Shown: one piece after another, positions 1-8,890 of the stretch
Layout: every line of letters begins with the position of its first letter
Numbering within the stretch: position 1 is the first letter of the stretch
NCBI RefSeq assembly: GCF_004514425.2
Contig: NZ_MYFN02000001.1
Location: 744,515 to 808,514, forward strand
Reading direction: 5' to 3'
DNA from: Shinella sumterensis
Lineage (GTDB): Bacteria; Pseudomonadota; Alphaproteobacteria; Rhizobiales; Rhizobiaceae
Length of the DNA stretch: 64,000 bases
Position numbers and translations under genes: made by a program
The notes under the pieces: generated by a model
What the model was told of the DNA's origin: nothing
The model's input: the letters and a program-made list of their open reading frames with translations, nothing else
The model's database searches: none

Positions 1-585
1 GACCGGCTCAAGATCCGCGATCTCGCCGAACAGTTCGGCACCAGTGTCACGCCGATCCGCGATGCGATCCTGCGCTTGGCCAATGATGAGGCGATCGCGT
101 TCCGCTCGCCGCGCGATATCCGCATCGCCGGGCTCAGTGAGAACCGCTACCGCGAAATCCGCGCCATTCGCGTACGTCTTGAAGGGCTTGCCGCGGAAAC
201 AGCCGCGCAGGTTGCCACAAGCGCCGATATTCAGGCTATGGAACAAATTCTTCTGGAAAATGAAGCCGCTATCAAAGACGGCGATCGCTTGAAGGGCACG
301 CAGCTCAACCAGGCTTTCCACTTCATGCTGCCGCGGATCGCCGGGCTTCCCGTGCTCACGACGATCTTGCGGCGCCTCTGGCTTCAGATGGGCCCGCATA
401 TTTCGGACGCCTATCTGGCCGGCGGGCGGGCGATGATCGACCACCATTACCCCGTCGTGGAGGCCTTGAAGCGGCACGATCCGACTGCCGCGTCGATGGC
501 CATCGTGGACGATATTCTTCTGGGCGGGAAGCCGATTCTCGACCGTATCGGCGGTGGATCGCCGGATGCACAGCCTTCGGTGTGA
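1..585 (+). CDS. GntR-family (FadR/FCD-type) transcriptional regulator, 5' truncated
   Basis: The open frame runs in from the window edge, so the true start is missing. The first visible residues (KIRDLAEQFGTSVTPIRDAI) are the second half of a GntR winged helix, with the recognition-helix motif VTPIRDA. After about residue 40 comes an all-helical FCD-type ligand domain (RYREIRAIRVRLEGLAAETA, then a histidine-bearing stretch near residues 100-160: FHFMLP, DHHYPVVEAL) typical of FadR/VanR-group regulators that bind carboxylates through a metal. It is followed after 72 bp by an SDR dehydrogenase and then a polyamine-type ABC importer, all on the same strand, so it is probably the local regulator of that set. 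The ligand cannot be read from the sequence. Confidence 0.9.
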   Translation, partial: DRLKIRDLAEQFGTSVTPIRDAILRLANDEAIAFRSPRDIRIAGLSENRYREIRAIRVRLEGLAAETAAQVATSADIQAMEQILLENEAAIKDGDRLKGTQLNQAFHFMLPRIAGLPVLTTILRRLWLQMGPHISDAYLAGGRAMIDHHYPVVEALKRHDPTAASMAIVDDILLGGKPILDRIGGGSPDAQPSV

Positions 586-657
586 GGCCCGCCGAAAGGC
601 TCTTGCATTTCGCTAACGGCCAATTACGATGTATCAAGCATCAACGGAGACTGCCGG

Positions 658-1398
658 ATGACCGAAGAACGCCGCTACATGTTGCTGACGGGCGCAAGCC
701 GCGGCATCGGGCACGCAACGGTCAAGCTGTTCCAGTCGAAAGGCTGGCGGATTTTTACCGTCTCCCGCCAGCCCTTTTCGGAAGAATGCGCCTGGCCATC
801 CGCGCGTGAAAGCCACATCCAGGCCGACCTTGCCGACCTCAGCCAGATCGATCGTCTTGCCGCGACGGTGCGCGAGCGGCTGCCCAACGGCAGGCTGCAT
901 GCGCTCGTCAACAATGCCGGAATTTCGCCGAAGGGGCCGGACAGGAGCCGCCTCGGCGTGATGGGCACGGACGCCGAAGTGTGGACGCAGGTCCTCAACG
1001 TCAATCTCGTCTCGACGGCGCTGATCGCACGCGCGCTCATGCCGGAGCTGGAAGCGGCGAAGGGTTCCATCGTCAACGTCACCTCGATTGCCGGTTCGCG
1101 TGTGCATCCCTTCGCCGGTGTCGCCTATGCGGCTTCCAAGGCCGGGCTTGCCTCGCTAACCCGCGAGATGGCGCATGAATTCGGCAAGCGCGGCGTGCGG
1201 GCGAATGCGATCGCGCCCGGCGAGATCGAAACCTCCATCCTGTCACCCGGCACCGATGCGCTGGTGGCGGCGGAAGTGCCCATGGGACGGCTGGGAGAAC
1301 CGCGCGAAGTCGCGGAGACCATCTATTTCCTGTGCACCGAGCAGTCGTCCTACATCAACGGCGCGGAAATCCACATCAATGGAGGACAGCACGTCTGA
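658..1398 (+). CDS. SDR-family NAD(P)-dependent oxidoreductase
   Basis: A 246-residue classical short-chain dehydrogenase. The cofactor motif TGASRGIG lies at residues 11-18, NNAG near residue 87, the catalytic Ser in VTSIAG and the YxxxK pair in YAASK follow, and the C-terminus ends INGGQ as usual for the family. Length and motifs are complete. It sits between a GntR regulator and an ABC importer on the same strand, suggesting oxidation or reduction of a hydroxyl/keto group on the imported compound. The substrate is unknown; SDR sequence alone does not define it. Confidence 0.88.
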   Translation: MTEERRYMLLTGASRGIGHATVKLFQSKGWRIFTVSRQPFSEECAWPSARESHIQADLADLSQIDRLAATVRERLPNGRLHALVNNAGISPKGPDRSRLGVMGTDAEVWTQVLNVNLVSTALIARALMPELEAAKGSIVNVTSIAGSRVHPFAGVAYAASKAGLASLTREMAHEFGKRGVRANAIAPGEIETSILSPGTDALVAAEVPMGRLGEPREVAETIYFLCTEQSSYINGAEIHINGGQHV

Positions 1399-1594
1399 CG
1401 ATGATCAAGCCGCGACGGATTTCCGTTGACCGGCGATGATCGGAATGCATCAATCGGCCGACATGTCCCGGGGAAAGGACAGGCCGGCTGTAAAGGCTGC
1501 GAGGCCGCGCAACGTCGAAGGCGAGCGCGGAGCAGGGCCGAAGGTCGCGACAGAGCCGCACCGGCTCGTCGATAAAACAGAAAAGGGGAATGCC

Positions 1595-2647
1595 ATGAAG
1601 ACGATCGTTAAATCCGGAATCCTGGCGGCCGCTGCGGTCGCCCTCTCGGCAAGCCTGGTTCTTCCGGCCGCTGCGCGGGACCTTACCGTCGTTTCCTGGG
1701 GCGGCAACTATCAGGACGCGCAGCGCAACATCTATTTCAAGCCGTTCTCCGAAAAGATCGGCAAGCCGGTGCTCGACGAAGCATGGGACGGTGGCATCGG
1801 CGTCATCCAGTCGAAGGTCAAGGCCGGCGCGCCGAACTGGGATGCCGTGCAGGTGGAGGCCGAAGAACTTGCGCTCGGCTGTGCCGACGGCCTCTACGAG
1901 AAGATCGACTGGGACAAGATGGGCGGCAAGGACAAGTTCCTCGACAGTGCCGTCAACGATTGCGGCGTCGGGGCCATCGTCTGGTCAACGGCCATCGCCT
2001 ATGACGGCGACAAGCTGGCCGAGGGGCCGAAGTCCTGGGCAGATTTCTGGAATGTCGAGAAGTTCCCGGGCAAGCGTTCGCTGCGCAAAGGCCCGAAATA
2101 TACGCTGGAATTCGCTCTTTTGGCCGATGGCGTCTCCAAGGACGAACTCTATGACGTGCTGTCTACGGAAGAGGGTGTCGAGCGCGCTTTCAAGAAGCTC
2201 GATGAACTGAAGCCGAATATCGTCTGGTGGGAATCCGGCGCGCAGCCGATCCAGTTTCTCGCTTCCGGCGAAGTCGCGATGACTTCGGCCTATAACGGCC
2301 GCATCACCGGCATCAACCGCTCCGAAGGCAAGAACTTCAAGGTCGTGTTCCCCGGCAGCATCTACGCCGTCGACAGCTGGGTCGTTCTCAAGGACGCTGA
2401 GAACAAGGATGTCGCGCAGGACTTCATCGCCTTTGCGAGCCAGCCGGAAAACCAGGCCAAGCTGCCGGAATCCGTTGCCTACGGCCTGCCCAACAAGGAG
2501 GCTGCGGCCATGGTGCCGGCGGAGCTCGCCAAGGACCTGCCGACGGATCCGGCGAACCTGCCGGAAGCCATCGCACTCAATGTCGATTTCTGGATCGACA
2601 ACGCGGAATCGCTGACGCAGCGGTTCAATGCCTGGCTGGCCCAGTAA
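1595..2647 (+). CDS. ABC transporter substrate-binding protein, polyamine (PotD/PotF) type
   Basis: A 350-residue periplasmic binding protein. I chose the ATG at 1595 because a purine-rich site (AAAAGGGG) lies just upstream and the protein then begins with a good signal peptide (MKTIVKSG, hydrophobic core, cleavage near AAA-RDL). The mature start DLTVVSWGGNYQDAQ and later elements (WWESGAQPIQFLASGEVAM, YNGRI, DSWVV) are typical of spermidine/putrescine-type binding proteins. In-frame ATGs exist upstream at 1436 but would bury the signal peptide. It leads an importer operon with an ATPase and two permeases. The ligand could be a polyamine or another small cation or amino-acid derivative. Confidence 0.9.
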   Translation: MKTIVKSGILAAAAVALSASLVLPAAARDLTVVSWGGNYQDAQRNIYFKPFSEKIGKPVLDEAWDGGIGVIQSKVKAGAPNWDAVQVEAEELALGCADGLYEKIDWDKMGGKDKFLDSAVNDCGVGAIVWSTAIAYDGDKLAEGPKSWADFWNVEKFPGKRSLRKGPKYTLEFALLADGVSKDELYDVLSTEEGVERAFKKLDELKPNIVWWESGAQPIQFLASGEVAMTSAYNGRITGINRSEGKNFKVVFPGSIYAVDSWVVLKDAENKDVAQDFIAFASQPENQAKLPESVAYGLPNKEAAAMVPAELAKDLPTDPANLPEAIALNVDFWIDNAESLTQRFNAWLAQ

Positions 2648-2698
2648 GGATATTCGCGGCGAAGGGCGTCCTCACGGGCGCCCTTCCTGACTGGCCGG

Positions 2699-3820
2699 AT
2701 GCGTCGCAACCCCTTCATGCCGCATCCTTCGCCGCTAGCGATGGAGCATTCCTTGGCCGAATTCATCAAATTCGATCGCATCACCAAATTCTACGGCCCG
2801 CTCTGTGTGGTCGAAAACCTTGACCTCAGCATTGCGAAGGGTGAGTTCGTTAGTCTTCTAGGGCCGTCCGGTTCCGGTAAGACGACGCTGCTCATGATGC
2901 TTGCCGGTTTCGAGCAGGCGACGTCCGGCAAGATCCTGCTCGATGGTGCGGCCATCAACGACGTGCCGACCCACAAGCGCGATATGGGTGTCGTTTTCCA
3001 GAGTTATGCGCTCTTCCCCCACATGACCGTTGGCGAGAACATCGCGTTTCCGCTGCAAATGCGCGGCATCGACAAGGCCGAGACCGCCGCGCGCGTCAAG
3101 CAGGCGCTCGATATGGTGCAACTGTCCGCACTGGCCGACCGCCGTCCCTCGCAGCTTTCCGGTGGCCAGCAGCAGCGCGTGGCGCTTGCCCGCGCGCTGG
3201 TCTTCGAACCGCGCGTCGTGTTGATGGACGAACCGCTCGGCGCACTCGACAAGCAGCTGCGCGAGCAGATGCAGCTCGATATCCGCGATCTTCATCGCCG
3301 GCTCGGGTTGACCATCGTCTTCGTGACGCATGACCAGTCCGAGGCGCTGACCATGTCGGACCGCGTCGCCGTCTTCAACAAGGGCAAGATCGAGCAGATC
3401 GGCACGCCGCGTGAGGTCTACGACGAGCCGGCGACCCGCTTCGTGGCCGAATTCATCGGCGAGACCAACCTCGTCGAGGGCGTCGTGGAAGCGATAGACG
3501 GGCGGGAGGCGACGGTGCGACTGCCGAATGGCGCGCATATCGTCTCGGCCGTCTCTGCTGGCGTGGCGGCTGGCCAGCCGGTCTACCTCTCCATCCGCCC
3601 GGAGCGCATCGATCTTGCCGAAGCTCGCGGTGAGGCCCGCAACGTGCTGGAAACGGAGGTCACGGACAGCGTCTACCAGGGGGATCACCTGCGCGTTCAG
3701 CTGCAGAACGACGCGCATCCGCTGATCGCGAAGCTTGGACGTCGCTCGCGGGAATTCGCACCGGGCACCAAGGTCTTCGCTGCCTTTTCGGCGGGCGATT
3801 GTCGGGTCATCGCGCCATGA
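2699..3820 (+). CDS. ABC transporter ATP-binding protein (PotA type)
   Basis: A 373-residue importer ATPase. Walker A (LGPSGSGKTT), Q-loop (VFQSYALFPHMTV), signature LSGGQQQR, Walker B (VVLMDEP) and the switch histidine (FVTHDQSEAL) are all intact. A C-terminal TOBE-like region from about residue 250 (FIGETNLVEGVV, LSIRPERIDL) matches PotA/FbpC-type ATPases. A second in-frame ATG at 2741 could be the start. The stop codon overlaps the next permease start (ATGA), indicating translational coupling. Confidence 0.92.
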   Translation: MRRNPFMPHPSPLAMEHSLAEFIKFDRITKFYGPLCVVENLDLSIAKGEFVSLLGPSGSGKTTLLMMLAGFEQATSGKILLDGAAINDVPTHKRDMGVVFQSYALFPHMTVGENIAFPLQMRGIDKAETAARVKQALDMVQLSALADRRPSQLSGGQQQRVALARALVFEPRVVLMDEPLGALDKQLREQMQLDIRDLHRRLGLTIVFVTHDQSEALTMSDRVAVFNKGKIEQIGTPREVYDEPATRFVAEFIGETNLVEGVVEAIDGREATVRLPNGAHIVSAVSAGVAAGQPVYLSIRPERIDLAEARGEARNVLETEVTDSVYQGDHLRVQLQNDAHPLIAKLGRRSREFAPGTKVFAAFSAGDCRVIAP

Positions 3821-4995
3821 ACGGCCCGTCGCCCCGCATGGGGCGCTCCCTGTTGCTGCTTGCGCCGCTTTTTCTCTTCCTCATCGGCTTCTTCGTCTGG
3901 CCGCTGTTCAGCATGATGTCGCAGGCCGTGTCCGACCCTGCGGTCCTGCGCCTCTTGCCGCGTACCGCAGACGTGGTGGGTGAGTGGGATCGCCAGTCTC
4001 CGCCGAGCATGCCGATGCAGACGGCGCTGATGGACGATCTCAAGGCTGTCGACGACGATCAGGCGCTCGGCGACATGGTGCGCCGCCTCAACAGCGCCCG
4101 CTCCGGCTTTCGCACCTTGATGTCGAAGACGACGAGCGCGCTTTCTGATGCCGCAAATCCGCCGCCCGATCTGGTTTCCATCGACAAACGGTGGGAAAAG
4201 CCGGAATTCTGGATCGCGATTGCCGATGCACTGTCCCCACTCACCGACCGCAACCTGCTCGCGGCCGTCGATCTCGGGCGCAACGCGGCGGGCGCTATCG
4301 AGCATCTGCCGGCCGACCAGTCCGTCAACCGTGTGATCCTGGTGCGGACGTTCTGGATTGCGGCGCTTGTCACGTTCTTCTGCGCCTGTATCGGTTTTCC
4401 CTATGCGATCATCGCCGCATCGCTGAGCGGCTGGAAGCGTGACCTGATGCTGGCCGCCGTCCTGCTGCCGCTCTGGACATCTCTTCTGGTGCGCACGGCC
4501 GCATGGTTCATCCTCTTGCAGGAGCAGGGGCTGATCAACGACTTCCTGCGCGCCATCGGCCTCATCGACGCGCCGCTGGCGCTCATCTTCAACCGCACCG
4601 GCGTCATCATCGCCATGACGCATGTGCTGCTGCCCTTCATGGTATTGCCGATCTATTCGGTACTCATCACCATCCCGAAGAACCTCATGCCAGCGGCTGC
4701 TTCGCTCGGTGCGCCGCCGATGCGCGCCTTCCTGCGCGTTCTGCTGCCGCTCAGCCTGCGCGGCGTCGCGTCGGGGGGCCTGCTCGTCTTCATCTCGGCC
4801 ATCGGCTACTACATCACGCCGGCGCTGATCGGCGGGCCGGGCGACCAGATGATTTCCTCGATCATCGCGTTCTACGCGACCGGGTCAGCCAACTGGGGCA
4901 TGGCCGGCGCACTCGGCATGGTGCTGCTGGTGGCGACGCTGTTGCTCTACAGCGTCTATGCGCGGCTTTCCTCGGACGAGCCGGGGAGGCGATGA
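3817..4995 (+). CDS. ABC transporter permease, PotB-like with large periplasmic insert
   Basis: A 392-residue inner-membrane permease. The ATG at 3817 shares ATGA with the stop of the ATPase gene. One membrane segment (LLLLAPLFLFLIGFFVWPLF) is followed by a soluble region of about 130 residues before the remaining five segments; this insert is seen in one partner of some polyamine-type permease pairs. The EAA-type loop that docks to the ATPase appears as AAASLGAPPMRAFLRVLLPLS. It forms the heteromeric channel with the next gene. Confidence 0.9.
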   Translation: MNGPSPRMGRSLLLLAPLFLFLIGFFVWPLFSMMSQAVSDPAVLRLLPRTADVVGEWDRQSPPSMPMQTALMDDLKAVDDDQALGDMVRRLNSARSGFRTLMSKTTSALSDAANPPPDLVSIDKRWEKPEFWIAIADALSPLTDRNLLAAVDLGRNAAGAIEHLPADQSVNRVILVRTFWIAALVTFFCACIGFPYAIIAASLSGWKRDLMLAAVLLPLWTSLLVRTAAWFILLQEQGLINDFLRAIGLIDAPLALIFNRTGVIIAMTHVLLPFMVLPIYSVLITIPKNLMPAAASLGAPPMRAFLRVLLPLSLRGVASGGLLVFISAIGYYITPALIGGPGDQMISSIIAFYATGSANWGMAGALGMVLLVATLLLYSVYARLSSDEPGRR

Positions 4996-5795
4996 CCATG
5001 CCGATGAAGATTGCAAAATTCACCTTCGCCCTGCTGACGATCCTGTTTCTCGTCGCGCCACTCATTGCCATCCTGCCGCTCGCCTTCACATCGAGCGTCA
5101 TCCTGACCTATCCGATCCCATCGTGGTCCCTGCGCTGGTTCGAAGAACTGTTCTTCGCGGATGCCTGGCGCCGGGCGATCATCAACAGCCTGATCATCGG
5201 CGCGGGCACGACGCTGCTCGCAACCGTGCTGGGCACCGCAGCCTCGCTCGGCCTGCGCAACCGTCTTTTCTTTTTCCGCGGCTCCATGCGCACGCTCTTC
5301 CTGCTGCCCATGGTCGTGCCGGCGGTGGTGCTGGGCGTCGGCATGCAGGTGCTTCTCGCGCGCTTCGGCCTCATCAACAGTTATGCCGGCGTGATCATCG
5401 CGCATACGGTCGTGGCGGTCCCCTTCGTGGTGGTGAGCGTGACGGGCGCGCTTGCCGGCATCGACGAACGGGTGGAGCTTGCCGCCCAAAGTCTTGGAGC
5501 GCCGCCCGTCACCGTCTTCCGGCGCGTGACACTGCCCCTTGCCATGCCGGGCGTGCTGTCCGGCGCCGTACTCGCCTTCGCGACCTCGCTCGACGAGGTG
5601 GTGCTGACGCTCTTCGTCGCTGGCCCCAACCAGCGCACGCTGGCGCGGCAGATGTTCTCCAGCATTCGCGAGAACATCAGCCCGGCGATTGCCGCGGCAG
5701 CGTTCCTGTTCATCGCGGCGACCATCCTGATCGGCCTCGCCGTGGTGCTGTCGCGGTCTATGCTGGCGAAGCGGACGAGACCGGCCGCTTCATGA
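4992..5795 (+). CDS. ABC transporter permease, PotC-like
   Basis: A 267-residue permease with six predicted membrane segments. The start ATG at 4992 overlaps the preceding stop by ATGA. The EAA loop reads ELAAQSLGAPPVTVFRRVTLPLA, the usual ATPase docking motif. This completes the binding protein, ATPase and two-permease importer. The last 38 bp overlap the 3' end of the convergent MocR regulator gene. Confidence 0.92.
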   Translation: MTMPMKIAKFTFALLTILFLVAPLIAILPLAFTSSVILTYPIPSWSLRWFEELFFADAWRRAIINSLIIGAGTTLLATVLGTAASLGLRNRLFFFRGSMRTLFLLPMVVPAVVLGVGMQVLLARFGLINSYAGVIIAHTVVAVPFVVVSVTGALAGIDERVELAAQSLGAPPVTVFRRVTLPLAMPGVLSGAVLAFATSLDEVVLTLFVAGPNQRTLARQMFSSIRENISPAIAAAAFLFIAATILIGLAVVLSRSMLAKRTRPAAS

Positions 5796-7176
5796 CATCC
5801 GCAAGCACGGTATAGATACGCGGCTCGAGCATGAGGGCCACGTTGAAGCGCATGAAGTTGCCGGCACTCTGCGATACGCTGAACACGTTGCCCGGCGCCA
5901 GGACCACGCCCTGTGCGAGTGCCGCCTGCGCGACCTCGCCGGAATCCAGTCCTTCCGGCAGCCGGCACCAGAGGTAAATCCCGCCGCGCGGCATCAACCA
6001 GGGCTCGATTCCGAGGCGGGACAGGCGCTCGGCCGTCTCGCGCCGGACGCGCACCAGCTTGCGGCGCACATCCTCCATATGCTTGCGGTATCCGCCGCCC
6101 GCCAGCATGTGGGTGATGATCTCGCTGGCGACCGGGCTCGGGCCGCCGAAATTCGTCGCGATTTGCAGGTCGATCAGGCCCTCGACCCAATCCGGGCGCG
6201 CCGCGATATAACCGCAACGCACCGCCGCCGAAAGGGTTTTCGAGAAACTGCCGATCCGAATAACCCGCTCCAGCCCATCGAGCGCCGCAAGCCGGGTGGA
6301 TGGCTCCGGCTCGAAATCCGCGAAGATATCGTCTTCGACGATGATGGTGTCATTGGCCGCGGCGGCGTTCAGCATTCGGTGGGCGACCTGCGGGGATAGG
6401 GTCGAGCCCGTCGGATTGTGGATCGTCGAATTGGTGACGTAGAGCCGGGGGCGGTGAGCCGAGAGTATCGCCTCGAAGGCGGCGATGTCGGGCCCGTTAT
6501 GCGTGCGCGCCACGCCGACAACCTTGACCTGATGCGCCTTCAGCATCGCCTGGAAATTGAAATAGCAGGGGTCGTCCACCAGCACCGTGTCGCCGGGCCG
6601 CAGGAGGAAGCGGCAGATGAGATCAAGCGCCTGCGTCCCGGTGCTGGTCAAAACCAGATTGTCAGGCCCGGCCGGAATGCCGTTCTCCGCGAGACGGCCG
6701 AGCAGAAGGCGTCGAAGGGCAGGGGAGCCGCGCGTGCTGCCGTAGTAGGCCAGGAGCGCGTCGTCGCTGCGCGCAAGGCTTCGGATCGCCCGCCGCAGGG
6801 CATCGTTGGGCATCCAGTCGGCCGGCAACCAGCCGCAGCCGGGCTTGAGCGTCGTGTCATCAGCATCGAGCGACTGCCGCGATACCCAGAACGGATCGAC
6901 GGCCCGCGCTTTGGGGGTTTCGGCCTCGGCGAGCTTCAGCGGCGGAAGGGCGGCGCCGGATACGTAGAAACCCGATCCCTGCTGGGCGCGGATCAGTCCT
7001 TCCGCTGCAAGCCGGTCATAGGCCTCCACGACTGTGGAAGGGGATACGCCCATCGTGGCCGCGAAATTGCGGATCGAGGGGAGGCGGTCCCCGGGACCAA
7101 GCATGCGACCGGCGATCCGCCCACGAACGGCGTTCATGACATCGGAGGTCCGTGTGCCTGTTGCTGTCGTCGTCAT
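5758..7176 (-). CDS. MocR-type transcriptional regulator (GntR helix-turn-helix fused to aminotransferase fold)
   Basis: A 472-residue fusion. Residues 1-70 form a GntR winged helix (GDRLPSIRNFAATMGVSPST, YVSG linker). Residues from about 100 form a fold-type I PLP aminotransferase domain with the PLP-lysine context FSKTLSAAVRCGYI and the aspartate context EDDIFADFEPEP. Proteins of this MocR/GabR/PdxR family sense PLP or amines. It is divergent from an EamA exporter gene; the pairing suggests it controls that exporter and itself through the inverted repeat at 7204-7229. Its 3' end overlaps the convergent permease gene by 38 bp. Confidence 0.93.
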   Translation of the reverse strand: MTTTATGTRTSDVMNAVRGRIAGRMLGPGDRLPSIRNFAATMGVSPSTVVEAYDRLAAEGLIRAQQGSGFYVSGAALPPLKLAEAETPKARAVDPFWVSRQSLDADDTTLKPGCGWLPADWMPNDALRRAIRSLARSDDALLAYYGSTRGSPALRRLLLGRLAENGIPAGPDNLVLTSTGTQALDLICRFLLRPGDTVLVDDPCYFNFQAMLKAHQVKVVGVARTHNGPDIAAFEAILSAHRPRLYVTNSTIHNPTGSTLSPQVAHRMLNAAAANDTIIVEDDIFADFEPEPSTRLAALDGLERVIRIGSFSKTLSAAVRCGYIAARPDWVEGLIDLQIATNFGGPSPVASEIITHMLAGGGYRKHMEDVRRKLVRVRRETAERLSRLGIEPWLMPRGGIYLWCRLPEGLDSGEVAQAALAQGVVLAPGNVFSVSQSAGNFMRFNVALMLEPRIYTVLADVMKRPVSSASPA

Positions 7177-7203
7177 GTCAGGCCTTTGTATGGCTCACTG
7201 CAC

Positions 7204-7229
7204 CAGTACAGTTTTTCAGAATTGTACTG
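7204..7229. promoter_or_regulatory. Candidate MocR operator, inverted repeat
   Basis: CAGTACA-N12-TGTACTG is a perfect 7-bp inverted repeat lying 28 bp upstream of the mocR-type start and 60 bp upstream of the EamA start. Its position between two divergent genes, one of them a regulator, fits an operator. That it is bound by this MocR protein is inference. Confidence 0.5.
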
Positions 7230-7288
7230 CACTGTTCCTGTCATTTCCAGTGTCCCCGCGCTTAACAGGACGGGAAAGGCAAGGTGCT

Positions 7289-8152
7289 ATGAAAACATCG
7301 ATGGAAGGCTGGGGCAGCGGGCTGACGGGCGTTGTCATCTTCAGTGGGTCGCTCCCGGCGACGCGTCTGGCAGTGGGAGATTTTTCGCCGCTGTTTTTGA
7401 CCTCCGCGCGGGCGGTGATCGCCGGGACGCTGGCGGCGATCTTTCTCCTCGCCTTGCGGCAAGCCCGACCGCGGCGGGACAATCTCCTGTCGCTCGCCGT
7501 CGTCGCACTCGGCGTCGTCGTTGGCTTCCCGCTACTGACGGCGATTGCCCTGCAATATGTCACGGCCGCGCATTCGGCGGTTTTCATAGGGCTCCTGCCG
7601 CTGGCGACCGCGATCTTCGGCGTGCTGCGCGGTGGTGAGCGGCCCAAGCCGCTGTTCTGGCTGTTCTCCTGCATCGGCAGCGCGACCGTCGTCGGCTTTG
7701 CTTTGACCGCCGGCGTGGAGGTCTCGCTTGCCGGCGATTTGCTGATGGTCGCGGCGATCATCCTCTGTGGCCTCGGTTACGCTGAGGGGGCAAAGCTCTC
7801 GCGCGCCATTGGCGGCTGGCAGGTCATCTGCTGGGCGCTCGTCCTGTCGCTGCCGCCGATGGCGGTCATCGCGCTTCTGTGGCTTCCGGATGCCTGGAGC
7901 GGCATTGCGCCACGTGCCTGGGCCGGTCTGTTTTACGTCTCCGTGTTCAGCATGCTGGTCGGCTTCTTCTTCTGGTACCGAGGTCTGGCGAAGGGCGGTA
8001 TCGCAGCTGTCGGCCAGTTGCAGCTGCTGCAACCCTTTTTCGGTCTTCTGATCGCCGCGGTGCTTCTTCACGAGAAGGTCAGCCCGTTCATGATCGCGAC
8101 GACGCTCGCCGTGGTGCTTTGCGTAGCGGGCGCACGGAAGTTCGCGCGTTAA
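7289..8152 (+). CDS. EamA/DMT-family inner-membrane transporter
   Basis: A 287-residue protein with about ten predicted membrane helices arranged as two EamA repeats, the normal drug/metabolite transporter size. The ATG at 7289 (MKTSMEGWG) follows an AAGG ribosome binding site; upstream in-frame codons would extend into the regulator's promoter. Typical DMT features include a glycine-rich first helix and the loop near residue 90 (ATAIFGVLRGGERP). It is divergent from a MocR regulator, so it may export or import an amino acid or vitamin B6-like compound sensed by that protein. Direction and substrate are unknown. Confidence 0.87.
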   Translation: MKTSMEGWGSGLTGVVIFSGSLPATRLAVGDFSPLFLTSARAVIAGTLAAIFLLALRQARPRRDNLLSLAVVALGVVVGFPLLTAIALQYVTAAHSAVFIGLLPLATAIFGVLRGGERPKPLFWLFSCIGSATVVGFALTAGVEVSLAGDLLMVAAIILCGLGYAEGAKLSRAIGGWQVICWALVLSLPPMAVIALLWLPDAWSGIAPRAWAGLFYVSVFSMLVGFFFWYRGLAKGGIAAVGQLQLLQPFFGLLIAAVLLHEKVSPFMIATTLAVVLCVAGARKFAR

Positions 8153-8160
8153 GACGTAAA

Positions 8161-8184
8161 CGAGGGGGCGTAAAACGCCCCTCG
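8161..8184 (+). terminator. Hairpin terminator after the EamA gene
   Basis: CGAGGGGGCGT and ACGCCCCTCG form a ten-pair stem with one bulged G and a two- to three-base loop, starting 9 bp after the stop codon. A short T-tract (GTTTTG) follows about 7 bp later. Probably a weak intrinsic terminator. Confidence 0.55.
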
Positions 8185-8310
8185 TCGACCGTTTTGCCGT
8201 GCTGCACGTGTCGTACGGTTGACCGCGTGGCCACCAGGCAGGACCGACAAAGAGGAGAAGAGACGCTGCCTGAAGCCAAGGAAATGGATAGGCGGAAGGG
8301 TGCCTTAAGC

Positions 8311-8496
8311 CTATGCCGGTCCGCTTGGTGCGTCGTCGGCCGGTCTCGTGATCCCCGCGTCGGTCTCGCAGACCTCGACATGGCGGGCGAGTGCTTTCGT
8401 GTTGAGGATGGCGGCGATGGTGGTGATGTCGCGGCGCTCGAACTTCGGCGTCTGCTGGACTGCTTTCAGTCTTTCCAGAAGGGCTAAGCGGGTCAT
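8311..8496 (-). CDS. Small hypothetical protein downstream of minE
   Basis: A 61-residue frame (MTRLALLERLKAVQQTPKFE...). I keep it because it has an ideal ribosome binding site: AAGGAGG ends five bases before the ATG. The predicted product is soluble and helical at the N-terminus, charged, with a tail rich in Asp, Ala and Pro, and no signal peptide or cysteine cluster. It lies 130 bp downstream of minE on the same strand and could share the min transcript. I do not recognise a family, and no function is proposed. Confidence 0.5.
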   Translation of the reverse strand: MTRLALLERLKAVQQTPKFERRDITTIAAILNTKALARHVEVCETDAGITRPADDAPSGPA

Positions 8497-8626
8497 GACA
8501 GCCTCCTTGCTATGCTGGTATGTGGTGATGCGCCCGAAGCGGGCTGCTTTCGGCTCGGTGTCCTTGCTGAGCGTTGAACGATGCCGCCCGCCCGGAAGGG
8601 CGCGGCGGCGTGATCGGTGGGAACCG

Positions 8627-8890
8627 TCAGGCGGCCTTCTTGCCGGCGTCGAAGGGGATTTCGATATCCACGGCGAGCGTGGAGACCTGCGCGCCGCGCT
8701 CCATCTTGATGCTGACCTTCTCGTCGTCCACCTGCATGTGCTTGGAAATCGCCTTCAGGATTTCATCGCGCAGCTTGTTGACGAGGTCGACGTCGCCGGT
8801 GGCGGCGCGTTCGTGGGCGAGCAGAACCTGCAGCCGCTCACGGGCTGCCGGCGCCGACTGGCCGCGGGAGAAGAAACCGAAAAGTTTCAT
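8627..8890 (-). CDS. minE: Cell division topological specificity factor MinE
   Basis: An 87-residue protein of normal MinE length. The N-terminal membrane-targeting and MinD-stimulating segment (MKLFGFFSRG, then RLQVLLAHERA near residues 19-30) and the C-terminal dimerisation domain (LRDEILKAISKHM, then the strand VSIKMER) are recognisable. MinE stimulates MinD ATPase and drives the pole-to-pole exclusion of the division inhibitor. The start overlaps the minD stop by four bases, so the two are translationally coupled. Confidence 0.97.
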   Translation of the reverse strand: MKLFGFFSRGQSAPAARERLQVLLAHERAATGDVDLVNKLRDEILKAISKHMQVDDEKVSIKMERGAQVSTLAVDIEIPFDAGKKAA

